A program made the position numbers and the translations under genes. From NCBI RefSeq assembly GCF_004331995.1, contig NZ_SJDT01000006.1, forward strand, positions 1-64,000: a DNA stretch of 64,000 nucleotides, in the 5' to 3' direction. Position 1 is the stretch's first letter. Every line of letters starts with the position of its first letter. The notes under the pieces are model-generated. The model did not search any database and had not been told where the DNA came from. It saw only the letters and a list, made by a program, of their open reading frames with translations. Shown here piece after piece: positions 45,934 through 54,185 of this stretch. Source of the DNA: Arcanobacterium bovis (GTDB lineage: Bacteria; Actinomycetota; Actinomycetes; Actinomycetales; Actinomycetaceae).

Positions 45934-47447
45934 GGGATCTCGTGAAAGAAAATATTGCGCGCGGTGAGCATTCGGCGTCGGCCGCTGGCGGAGACGACGA
46001 CGTGAGAGTCACCGCCGGAGACGACGATGCGAGAGTCAAACATCGGTTAGCCGCGCTCACTGAAGCGCTTGACGCTTGTGAAAACTACGTAAATCTCGCC
46101 GTAATCCAGCGTGCACGACAAGATCTTGCTCAGGTGCGTGAACGGACCGAATTTGGTGCGGGTATAACGGTTGCGGCGCTGGTGGGAGGTACTGGATCGG
46201 GGAAGTCTACGCTGTTCAATGCGATAACTGGCTTCGATTTTGCTGATGCCGGCGAACTGCGTCCCACCACTGAACGTGCTACGGCGTGTACATGGGGGAT
46301 CGATACTACAACTTTGCTGGACTACCTTGGTGTGGAGCCAAGCAGGCGCATTAGTCATAATTCCGTGCTCGTTGACGACTCAGAGTTGAACGGGCTAGTG
46401 CTCCTCGATTTGCCGGATCACGATTCAATCCGCGTGGCACATTCGATGCTGGTAGGAAAGCTAATCCCTATGATTGACGTGCTGGTGTGGGTGCTTGATC
46501 CGCAGAAATATGCCGACCAAATTTTGCACCAGCAGTATCTCGAAAATCTGCGTCAGCGAAGCGATTCGATGATCGTGGTGCTCAACCATATTGATACCGT
46601 GCCGAGTGAGCGCGTTGCTGATTTGCTCCAAGATTTGCGTGCATTATTGCGCAAGGATGGCTTAGGAGATGTGCCGGTATATCCGGTTTCAGCTTTGCAT
46701 AGGATCGGGCTAGAACCCGTCCATCAGGAGTTTGAGAAAGCGGTGCAGGCGAGCTCACTGGCAGCGCAAACAGCATTGAGCGAGATCGATGCTATTTCAC
46801 AGCGTGTTGCTCGTTACTTGGCGCCGAAGGAGCCCGAGCTGGAAGGGCAGGCTTTCGAGGAGATCGTCGACCGGGTTGTCCGGGCTTCGGGTGTGCCCGC
46901 CGTCGTCGCCTCAATCGCCGACGCCGGTGGGAAAGTGACGAACACGGCGCTCGTTGCGCCCGACCAGCCTTCACATACGATGATCGTGGCGATCAGAGAT
47001 GCATGGACGAATTATGTAAGCGAAGCATTGCCACCGGAATGGCGCGAAGCGGTAGTAGCGAATGTGTCTGGGGCCGAACGACTACGGCGTTCTGTGGGCC
47101 ATGCGTTGAAGGAAGTCGCGTTGCCCAAGATTTCAAGAACTTCGCTGTGGCTTGCGATGTTTTTCGCGTTTATGCTGGTGACGGCGGGCTGTATCGGCGT
47201 TGCAGTGGGCTTTCCTTCCGCTGAGGTTCCGGTACGTGTGGGCATGGGTGCCGGGGGAGTCGCTATTGCTTTAGCAGTGTGGTGGCTCGCACGCAATTGG
47301 CATAAGCGCTCCGTAGTGCGAGCATCGCAGCAGTATGCACAAGCTGTACATCGTGGAATTGAACAGATACTGCGCGAACAATTGGTTTCTGGACCGTATG
47401 AAGTAGTTTCTCAGCACCGGCGTGCACGGGAAATGTTGGAAGCGTAA
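45930..47447 (+). CDS. Dynamin-like GTPase with C-terminal membrane hairpin, second of a pair
   Basis: This ~505-residue protein has P-loop ALVGGTGSGKSTLFNAITG, a G3 LDLPDHDSI and a G4 VVLNHIDTV. Two membrane helices follow near residues 410-460 (LAMFFAFMLVTAGCIGVAVGF and GAGGVAIALAVWWL). This is the membrane-anchored partner expected in a DynA/DynB-type pair. The start overlaps the upstream stop (GTGA at 45930). GTG 45942, after GAGGGA, is an alternative. Near the N-terminus a 27-bp imperfect DNA duplication (45990 and 46017) encodes a repeated GDDDxRV motif. Confidence 0.8.
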   Translation: MRDLVKENIARGEHSASAAGGDDDVRVTAGDDDARVKHRLAALTEALDACENYVNLAVIQRARQDLAQVRERTEFGAGITVAALVGGTGSGKSTLFNAITGFDFADAGELRPTTERATACTWGIDTTTLLDYLGVEPSRRISHNSVLVDDSELNGLVLLDLPDHDSIRVAHSMLVGKLIPMIDVLVWVLDPQKYADQILHQQYLENLRQRSDSMIVVLNHIDTVPSERVADLLQDLRALLRKDGLGDVPVYPVSALHRIGLEPVHQEFEKAVQASSLAAQTALSEIDAISQRVARYLAPKEPELEGQAFEEIVDRVVRASGVPAVVASIADAGGKVTNTALVAPDQPSHTMIVAIRDAWTNYVSEALPPEWREAVVANVSGAERLRRSVGHALKEVALPKISRTSLWLAMFFAFMLVTAGCIGVAVGFPSAEVPVRVGMGAGGVAIALAVWWLARNWHKRSVVRASQQYAQAVHRGIEQILREQLVSGPYEVVSQHRRAREMLEA

Positions 47448-47493
47448 CTGGCTGCGGTTCGTAGTTGGTTGTAGATCGTGGCGTAGTTGGCTT

Positions 47494-47527
47494 GGCTGCA
47501 TTTCGTAACTGGCTGCATTTCGTAACT
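47494..47527. repeat. Perfect 17-bp tandem repeat before ssb
   Basis: GGCTGCATTTCGTAACT is repeated directly at 47494-47510 and 47511-47527. More diverged copies (CGTAACTGGCTGCGGTTCGTAG) lie just upstream, from the end of the dynamin gene. The pattern fits stepwise slippage duplication. Confidence 0.85.
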
Positions 47528-47674
47528 GTCGCGGTTGTGCGAAGGACTTGATAAAGGTGGTTGTCCACAATCGCGCGAAGTGCGTTGGCTTTCCACAGAT
47601 ATTTTTGGCTTGCTGAATCAGGAAAAAGTTTGGTTGAGACTTGACGTGTCAGTTCCAATTTTTAAGGAGAAGAT

Positions 47675-48262
47675 ATGTCGAACGAAACTACAATCTCAGT
47701 GCGCGGATGGGCGGGAAATGATCCGATCATCTACTCAAATTCGGATTCGCCCGATGGAAATCAAACCAAGATCTCAACGGTAGTAGTAAACGTGGGGGTT
47801 ACGGCGCGTATTTTCAGTCGTAAATCTGGACAGTTCGAGGACGGTAACACCACGTGGTATTCGGTCCGCTGCTATGGATCACTTGCCCGAAATGTGTCAA
47901 TGTGCGTGCATAAAGGAACTCCATTGCTGGTGAGGGGTCGGCTTGTGACTCGATCTTATGTGGATAAAGAAGGCTCTACACGCACGTCGAATATCATCAT
48001 GGCAGATTCAATCGGCATTGATCTCAACAATGGGATAGCTTCATTTGTGAAGGCATCGCATGCGGCACTGCCTGAGGTGGACGGCGAAGCGAATAAGTGG
48101 GAAGTTGGGCGCGTGCACAATAGCGACGAATACATTTCCATGAGCGAAATCTCTGTTGACGACGCCGAAACGGATGAGCTGCATGAACAGAGGTCCGAGC
48201 AGGAGCATGAGTGCATCGGCGATAACGTCGATCCGGCAGGTGTTCTCGTCGGGGTGAGCTAA
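47675..48262 (+). CDS. ssb: Single-stranded DNA-binding protein (paralog-like)
   Basis: This 195-residue OB-fold protein has its OB domain in residues ~5-115, with the conserved TWYSVRCYGSLARNVSMCVHKGTPLLVRGRL. The acidic C-terminal tail does not end in the usual DDDIPF-type tip; it ends AGVLVGVS. This suggests a secondary SSB without the standard protein-interaction tip rather than the replicative one. AAGGAGAAG precedes ATG 47675. It stands alone. Confidence 0.85.
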   Translation: MSNETTISVRGWAGNDPIIYSNSDSPDGNQTKISTVVVNVGVTARIFSRKSGQFEDGNTTWYSVRCYGSLARNVSMCVHKGTPLLVRGRLVTRSYVDKEGSTRTSNIIMADSIGIDLNNGIASFVKASHAALPEVDGEANKWEVGRVHNSDEYISMSEISVDDAETDELHEQRSEQEHECIGDNVDPAGVLVGVS

Positions 48263-48283
48263 GCAGCTGTTCGTTTACTGATG

Positions 48284-48341
48284 AATTGAAGCTCATAGAG
48301 ATGCAAGGCAGTATTGGCTTAGTGATCTATGAGCTTTAATT
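48284..48341 (+). terminator. Stem-loop after ssb
   Basis: AATTGAAGCTCATAG (48284-48298) pairs with CTATGAGCTTTAATT (48327-48341), with one G-T pair and a 28-base loop. Confidence 0.6.
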
Positions 48342-48417
48342 CAAGACTCGTTTTCGCTAGGCTTGACTATGGAAAATTCTGCAATTTGCATGACACGTCA
48401 AGAGATGATGAGGAAAC

Positions 48418-50100
48418 GTGGCTGAATATATTTACTCCATGGTTCGGGCTCGTAAGACCATTGGTGACAAGGTAATCCTGAACGATGTAACGATGGCCTT
48501 CTTACCTGGTGCCAAGATTGGTATGGTGGGTCCGAATGGCGCTGGAAAATCGACAATTTTGAAGATTATGGCGGGCTTGGATGAGCCTTCGAATGGTGAG
48601 GCAAGGCTGTCGCCAGGCTATTCGGTGGGAATCTTGTTGCAAGAGCCACCACTCAATGAGTCCAAAACGGTACTTGAAAACGTTCAAGAAGCTGCCGGCG
48701 AGATGTTTGCCAAGGTTGAGCGATTCAATCAGATCGGCCTTGAAATGGCTGAGCCAGATGCCGATTTTGATGCATTGATGGAAGAGATGGGCAAGCTCCA
48801 AACAGAGATCGATGCGGCAAATGCGTGGGATCTTGATGCACAGTTGGCGCAGGCGATGGACGCACTACGCTGCCCACCGCCGGACGCGCCAGTGAATGTG
48901 CTTTCGGGTGGCGAACGACGTCGTGTTGCCTTGTGTAAGCTGCTGCTCGAGGCACCGGATTTGCTGCTGCTCGACGAACCGACCAACCACCTTGACGCCG
49001 AGTCGGTGGAATGGCTTGAGCAGCATCTGGCCAAATATCCTGGTGCCGTAATCGCCGTGACACACGATCGCTATTTCTTGGATCACGTTGCTGAATGGAT
49101 TGCAGAAGTTGATCGTGGTCAGCTCTATCCTTATGAGGGGAACTACTCCACTTACTTGGAGAAGAAGCAAGATCGCTTGCAAATCCAAGGCAAGAAGGAT
49201 GCCAAGTTGCAAAAGCGCTTGAAGGAAGAACTCGAATGGGTACGTTCCTCCGCTAAGGGGCGCCAAGCCAAGTCGAAAGCACGTTTGGCGCGCTATGAAG
49301 AAATGGCTGCCGAGGCTGAGCGCACACGCAAGCTTGACTTCGAAGAAATCCAGATTCCACCAGGTCCACGCCTTGGAAATGTGGTGATTGAAGCCAGAGA
49401 TTTGCTTAAGGGTTTTGGAGAGCGCACGCTCATCAAAGATCTTTCGTTCTCCCTCCCACGCAATGGCATTGTGGGTATCATCGGTCCAAATGGTGTGGGT
49501 AAAACTACGTTGTTCAAGACGATTGTTGGCCTCGAACCGCTTGATGGTGGCGATCTGAAAATCGGTGAGACGGTAAAGATTTCCTACGTGGATCAGAACC
49601 GTGCAGGCATCGACCCCAATAAGAACCTGTGGGAAGTTGTATCCGACGGCCTGGACTTCATCAAAGTCGGCAATGTCGAAATGCCTTCGCGTGCCTATGT
49701 TTCTGCCTTTGGCTTCAAAGGTGCAGATCAACAGAAGCTAGCTGGGGTGCTATCGGGAGGCGAGCGTAACCGTCTCAACTTGGCGCTTACGTTGAAACAG
49801 GGTGGAAACCTAATTCTGCTCGATGAACCAACCAACGATCTCGACGTCGAAACACTCGGATCACTGGAAAATGCCTTGCTTGAATTCCCTGGTTGTGCGG
49901 TTGTCATTACCCACGATCGCTGGTTCCTCGATCGCGTGGCAACCCATATTCTTGCATGGGAAGGCACAGAAGAAGAGCCATACAACTGGTACTGGTTCGA
50001 AGGTAACTTCGAATCTTATGAGAAGAACAAGGTTGAGCGGCTTGGTCCAGACGCTGCTCGCCCAAGTTCAATGGCATACCGGAAGCTAACTCGCGACTGA
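48418..50100 (+). CDS. ettA: Energy-dependent translational throttle protein EttA (ABC-F)
   Basis: This 560-residue ABC-F ATPase has two nucleotide-binding domains: Walker A GPNGAGKST with signature LSGGERRRVALCKLL, and Walker A GPNGVGKTT with signature LSGGERNRLNLAL. They are joined by a charged helical linker (~240-305, rich in Lys/Arg/Glu). It has no membrane domain. EttA binds the ribosomal E site and gates the first elongation step according to ATP/ADP. The start is GTG 48418. A small membrane-protein gene follows after 53 bp. Confidence 0.95.
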   Translation: MAEYIYSMVRARKTIGDKVILNDVTMAFLPGAKIGMVGPNGAGKSTILKIMAGLDEPSNGEARLSPGYSVGILLQEPPLNESKTVLENVQEAAGEMFAKVERFNQIGLEMAEPDADFDALMEEMGKLQTEIDAANAWDLDAQLAQAMDALRCPPPDAPVNVLSGGERRRVALCKLLLEAPDLLLLDEPTNHLDAESVEWLEQHLAKYPGAVIAVTHDRYFLDHVAEWIAEVDRGQLYPYEGNYSTYLEKKQDRLQIQGKKDAKLQKRLKEELEWVRSSAKGRQAKSKARLARYEEMAAEAERTRKLDFEEIQIPPGPRLGNVVIEARDLLKGFGERTLIKDLSFSLPRNGIVGIIGPNGVGKTTLFKTIVGLEPLDGGDLKIGETVKISYVDQNRAGIDPNKNLWEVVSDGLDFIKVGNVEMPSRAYVSAFGFKGADQQKLAGVLSGGERNRLNLALTLKQGGNLILLDEPTNDLDVETLGSLENALLEFPGCAVVITHDRWFLDRVATHILAWEGTEEEPYNWYWFEGNFESYEKNKVERLGPDAARPSSMAYRKLTRD

Positions 50101-50153
50101 ACGGTAGCGACTGAGCATTGTTGGCAAAATATTCTTAGTGTGGAGCGTGATTT

Positions 50154-50357
50154 GTGGTGCTTGTGTATAACATTGCCTCGTTTATCTTTATTGCTGGTGG
50201 AGCGGTATTTGCCCTGGCAATGATTGTGGCGATTGTGTATATGGTCAAACACTGGAACTCAGATCAAGTCCAAGATCTCGACGCGCCGGTTCGCACGTAC
50301 CTCAAGGAATCGCCCGAAGATTTAGCCGAACGCTTTGTGCAGGGAAGTCAGCAATAG
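50154..50357 (+). CDS. Small single-pass membrane protein of unknown function
   Basis: This 67-residue protein has one hydrophobic helix (residues ~5-31) followed by a charged cytoplasmic tail (WNSDQVQDLDAPVRTYLKESPEDLAERF). No family is recognised. The GTG start follows GGAGCG. The position after ettA and before a clear terminator supports a real gene, perhaps co-transcribed with ettA. Confidence 0.65.
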   Translation: MVLVYNIASFIFIAGGAVFALAMIVAIVYMVKHWNSDQVQDLDAPVRTYLKESPEDLAERFVQGSQQ

Positions 50358-50390
50358 CGCCATATTGCACTAATCAGTGCGATAGGTAGT

Positions 50391-50420
50391 GGGGACAGTT
50401 CATCGATCTGAACTGTCCCC
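50391..50420. terminator. Bidirectional terminator
   Basis: A perfect 12-bp stem, GGGGACAGTTCA (50391-50402) with TGAACTGTCCCC (50409-50420), has a six-base loop. It lies between the convergent small membrane gene and tesB. Confidence 0.85.
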
Positions 50421-50449
50421 ATACTTTCTACTACGGCAAGTTGGAATTG

Positions 50450-51361
50450 TTACTGCGGCAAATTGGGCAGGTTTCTGGTTCGCACCATGCCTTCTTGTGC
50501 CATAGTGGCGATGTGCTCACCGGCTTGGAAGAATTTGGCGATAGAGAGTCCGCGCCCGCCCTGAGCCGACGGGGAACTTAGTTCAGCGAGCACCCAATCA
50601 GACATGTCGACGTCGCGATGCCACCAGATTGCGTGGTCAAGAGTTGCTAGCGAGAGGTCTGGGTGCAACCAAGACATTCCGTGCATACGCAAAATTGGTT
50701 CGAGCATGAACTGGTCTGTGGCATAGGCAAGGATCGCGCGATGGAGTAATTGATCAGATTCGCGTGGCATCGGATTTCGGAGTTTGAACCACAAGAGCGT
50801 GGAATCGGTAGGGTGCTTTTGAGCGCGCGTCCAGATTGCACCATCGACATGGCGCATATCAATGGCATTAGTTGAGCTCATGAACCGTGCGATGGGCAGA
50901 TCAAGGGACGCGAAGAAATCCACCGAAGATTCTAATTCCTCTGGCGGCGGCGCAACCGGCATTGCTGATTGATGTTCGACGCCGGGCTGTTGCGCCTGGA
51001 ATGAGGCGCGCGCACTAAAAATCGTTTGCCCGAACTGAGAAGCATAAATGCGTCGCGTTGAAAACGATCGACCATCAAGTACATCTTCGACATCAAAAGT
51101 GATTGGCTCATCTATCTGGCCAGGTCTTAAAAATGCAGCAGTGATTGAATGGATATTTCGCTCCGGCATTCCAGCGTCGATCAGACTCGATGCTGCAGCG
51201 ACTACCGCTTGGGCAAAGACTTGACCTCCATAAACGCGACCAGAAAATTGCGGCAAGTTGTTTCCTTCGAAGGAATTACTCTCTTTTACCTTCATTCGAA
51301 GGGTGTTAAGAACAGCTGCCAAAGGCTCATCATTGGACGTTGGAATGGAAATCCTCATCAT
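50450..51361 (-). CDS. tesB: Acyl-CoA thioesterase II
   Basis: This ~303-residue double-hotdog thioesterase hydrolyses acyl-CoA to fatty acid and CoA. Conserved segments are FSGRVYGGQVFAQAVVAA, HSITAAFLRPGQIDEPITFDVE and, in the second half, HPDLSLATLDHAIWWHRDVD with the catalytic-type aspartate. The frame opens at 51379, but those first codons spell out the Shine-Dalgarno sequence (AGGAGGAGGAG). ATG 51361, seven codons on, is therefore chosen. Confidence 0.92.
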   Translation of the reverse strand: MMRISIPTSNDEPLAAVLNTLRMKVKESNSFEGNNLPQFSGRVYGGQVFAQAVVAAASSLIDAGMPERNIHSITAAFLRPGQIDEPITFDVEDVLDGRSFSTRRIYASQFGQTIFSARASFQAQQPGVEHQSAMPVAPPPEELESSVDFFASLDLPIARFMSSTNAIDMRHVDGAIWTRAQKHPTDSTLLWFKLRNPMPRESDQLLHRAILAYATDQFMLEPILRMHGMSWLHPDLSLATLDHAIWWHRDVDMSDWVLAELSSPSAQGGRGLSIAKFFQAGEHIATMAQEGMVRTRNLPNLPQ

Positions 51362-51546
51362 CTTCTCCTCCTCCTGCATGTATACCTCTACTCTATCCGC
51401 TTATGTGCACAGCGGAAAATGTGTTTCCAACTAGGTTTCAACACGCGGATTGAGTAAAATTATCAAGAGTTATTGTTGCGCCTTGCGGCCTGACTTCAAC
51501 ATATTTCCGACCCCGAGAATTTCGCCAGTGCAGCGAGGGAGCTTTG

Positions 51547-53712
51547 ATGGTTTCGTATATTCATAACCGTGAGTTATTGGTTCAGCTGGCGCACGCCTAC
51601 GGTGTTGCTACCGAGTTTTGGGGATACGACGGAAACTTGCGCCAGGTTGAGGATCATACCCTCATCGCAGTGCTCGAATCTATGGGGGTAACTGACCTAA
51701 CTGATGCCACGCTCGAAGGCGAGCTAGAGCGGCGTCGAAACCGTGAATGGTACAGCGTTTTGCCTGCTTGCAGTGTGGTACGAAACGATCGTAGCACTCC
51801 TATCCACGTGCATATTCCGCACGGTTCCGAAGTGCGTGTTGAGCTGATATTGGAAGACGGCGGGCGGTTGGCTCTCAACCAGTGTGAGGATTTCACCGAG
51901 CCGCGTCATATCAACGGAGTTCTAACTGGTCAGGCAACTTTTAGTGTGCCCGAGGGAACTCAGCTCGGCTACCACACATTGCGTGCATTTGTTAATTCCG
52001 CTGTTATTTCCGCGCACGAACCTGGTGCAGGAAGTGCTGAATGCACTGAGTATGAAGCGAGTCTGATCGTTACGCCAAATCGCCTTCCCGAGGGTAAACG
52101 AGCATGGGGGCGGTCGTGGGGAATGATGGCTCAGCTCTATTCGGTGCGCTCGCAGCGTTCTTGGGGAATTGGTGACCTCGACGATCTGGCGGAAATGAGC
52201 TCAGCTTTCGGTGATTTAGGCGCGGATTTCTTGCTCATCAATCCATTGCATGCCGCTGAGGTTGTTGGCGACATGTCGCCGTCGCCCTATTTGCCTGCAA
52301 CGCGACGGTTCTTCAACCCGATTTATATCAGGCCGGAAAATATTCTTGAAGTCGCTTATATGAGCGCACCGCAACGCTCTCTTGTGACCTGGGCTGGAGA
52401 GGAGATAAAGAAGACCTCTCTGGAAAATCAGCTCATTGATCGCAACAAGGTGTGGGAAGCCAAGCGCGAAGCACTTGAAGTAATTTTCCATGTGGAACGT
52501 TCGGAAGCTCGTCAGCGAGCCTTTGAGCGTTTTCGGCAAATTGAGGGCGAAGGGCTCGAGAATTTCGCCCTGTGGTGCGCGATAAATGAGGCACATGATG
52601 GTGTGATTCCCGAACGTTTGCGTGACATATCCTCGCCTTTTGTCGCTCAAGAACGCCTTCGTTTGGCAGAGCGTATCGATTTTTGGGCATGGCTTCAGTG
52701 GATTATGGACGAGCAACTTCGCACAGCACAATCGGTGGCGAAGTCGGCCGGTATGGAATATGGAATTTGCCATGACTTGGCGGTTGGCGTCCATCCGATG
52801 GGTGCAGATACGTGGACTATCCCGCACGCATTTGCCAAGAACGTGGGCGTAGGCGCACCCCCAGATATGTACAATCAGCAGGGGCAGAACTGGCATCAGC
52901 CACCGTGGCAGCCCACCGAATTGGAAGCAATGGAATACGCTCCATTGCGCGATATGGTTCGCACTGTATTGCGCCATGCGGGCGCATTGCGAATTGACCA
53001 TGTAATGGGCTTGTTCCGGCTTTGGTGGATTCCGGCTGGTAATTCTCCTGTGGACGGCACCTATGTGCAATTTAACCATGAAGCTATGGTGGGTATTTTG
53101 CTGCTGGAAGCATACCGCAGTGGTGCCATTATCATTGGTGAAGATTTGGGCACTGTGGAGCCGTGGGTACGCGAGTATCTGACTGAGCGCGGTATTTTGG
53201 GTACCTCTGTGTTCTGGTTTGAAAAGGAAGACGACGGCGCCCCCAAGCAGGCGAGCGCTTACCGACGCGATGTACTTGTTACCGTAAATACTCATGATTT
53301 GCCACCGGCAGCTGGCTATCTAGCCGAGGAACATGTGGATCTACGCGCACGTCTGGGATTGTTGGAAGAGTCTGAAGAGCAGACGCGCCTCGAGGCGCGC
53401 CGCGAGCGCGGGCAAGTGCTAGATCGGCTTCGCGAATACGAATTATTGGGTGCGGATGCCTCTGAGCGAGAGATCGTTGAAGCATTGCACGGATATATCG
53501 CTCAAACTCCGGCTGCACTATTGGGTATTTCATTGACCGACGCCGTTGGCGAACGTCGCGCTCAAAACCAACCTGGTACTGATCGCGAGTATCCGAACTG
53601 GCGCATTCCTTTGGCAGATGGCACAGAGAAAGTTGTGCTTGTTGAGGAGCTGTCTACAAATCCACGCTTGCTTTCCTTGGTGCGGAGCTTTAAGAATAAT
53701 CTTGGGCACTAA
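51547..53712 (+). CDS. malQ: 4-alpha-glucanotransferase (amylomaltase)
   Basis: This ~721-residue GH77 enzyme disproportionates maltodextrins. Visible motifs include PSPYLPATRRFFNPIYI, the nucleophile region LRIDHVMGLFRLWWIP, and IIGEDLGTVEPWVREYL with the acid/base Glu. TVNTHDLPPAAGYL completes the active site. The long N-terminal extension (~165 residues) before WGRSWGMMAQLYSVRSQRSWGIGD is typical of actinobacterial and E. coli-type MalQ. GAGGGA (51535-51540) supports ATG 51547 over the TTG one codon earlier. Confidence 0.95.
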   Translation: MVSYIHNRELLVQLAHAYGVATEFWGYDGNLRQVEDHTLIAVLESMGVTDLTDATLEGELERRRNREWYSVLPACSVVRNDRSTPIHVHIPHGSEVRVELILEDGGRLALNQCEDFTEPRHINGVLTGQATFSVPEGTQLGYHTLRAFVNSAVISAHEPGAGSAECTEYEASLIVTPNRLPEGKRAWGRSWGMMAQLYSVRSQRSWGIGDLDDLAEMSSAFGDLGADFLLINPLHAAEVVGDMSPSPYLPATRRFFNPIYIRPENILEVAYMSAPQRSLVTWAGEEIKKTSLENQLIDRNKVWEAKREALEVIFHVERSEARQRAFERFRQIEGEGLENFALWCAINEAHDGVIPERLRDISSPFVAQERLRLAERIDFWAWLQWIMDEQLRTAQSVAKSAGMEYGICHDLAVGVHPMGADTWTIPHAFAKNVGVGAPPDMYNQQGQNWHQPPWQPTELEAMEYAPLRDMVRTVLRHAGALRIDHVMGLFRLWWIPAGNSPVDGTYVQFNHEAMVGILLLEAYRSGAIIIGEDLGTVEPWVREYLTERGILGTSVFWFEKEDDGAPKQASAYRRDVLVTVNTHDLPPAAGYLAEEHVDLRARLGLLEESEEQTRLEARRERGQVLDRLREYELLGADASEREIVEALHGYIAQTPAALLGISLTDAVGERRAQNQPGTDREYPNWRIPLADGTEKVVLVEELSTNPRLLSLVRSFKNNLGH

Positions 53713-53742
53713 ATTAGGTAATGCATAAATTAGGTGGCTTTG

Positions 53743-54006
53743 ATGGCGCAAGCACATGAGGAACTAACCGCTAGCAGTATTATCACTGCATGTGGTGGGC
53801 TGGACAACCTTGCGAAGGTTGACGGTGCGATAAGCCGTATCGAAATTTCAGTTCATAACATTGCAGCTCTTGATATTGTGCGCCTCAGAGCGATGGCGTT
53901 GAGCCTTGTTATTCAACACAATAAGATCCAACTCATTCTTGGAGCTCAAGCGCAGCCGTTATTGCAAGAATTAGCGCTGATCGTCAATACTGAACCAGAC
54001 GATTAA
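53743..54006 (+). CDS. PTS EIIB-like domain protein lacking the phospho-cysteine
   Basis: This ~87-residue single-domain protein resembles the glucose-type PTS EIIB fold: IITACGGLDNLAKVDGAISRIEISVHN, then LVIQHNKIQLILGAQAQPLLQELAL. In active EIIB the motif is DACxTRLR, with Cys accepting phosphate. Here the aligned residues are DGAISRIE, so the Cys is Ala and the Arg after it is Glu. It cannot relay phosphate in the usual way and may be a regulatory or scaffold remnant. The GTG at 53734 is possible, but ATG 53743 follows AGGTGG. It sits directly downstream of malQ. Similarity is judged by eye only. Confidence 0.6.
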   Translation: MAQAHEELTASSIITACGGLDNLAKVDGAISRIEISVHNIAALDIVRLRAMALSLVIQHNKIQLILGAQAQPLLQELALIVNTEPDD

Positions 54007-54114
54007 TCTCTTGTTGGCTTAGCACAACTTGTTAAATTGACGTTCTCTCGAGCTTTGCCTGTTGGGAACGCTAATGTGTGCAAGCACAGAGAATTTTTGA
54101 TAACGCACATAAGA

Positions 54115-54148
54115 CTGGTGGGGTCGATTCGCGAATCGACCCCACCAG
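54115..54148. terminator. Perfect 34-bp palindromic terminator
   Basis: The two 17-nt halves (54115-54131 and 54132-54148) are exact reverse complements, with no loop bases. It lies between the convergent EIIB-like and pepN genes. Confidence 0.8.
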
Positions 54149-54185
54149 CTCTCAAAAGTTGCCTACTCCTTTAAGCCCGAGAGTT

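Noticed and set aside
48865-49731. 288-codon minus-strand frame
   Set aside because: It lies antisense to ettA, whose ATPase motifs are intact.
52216-53295. 359-codon minus-strand frame
   Set aside because: It lies antisense to malQ, which has all its motifs. The shadow protein is rich in His, Arg and Cys with no recognisable domain.
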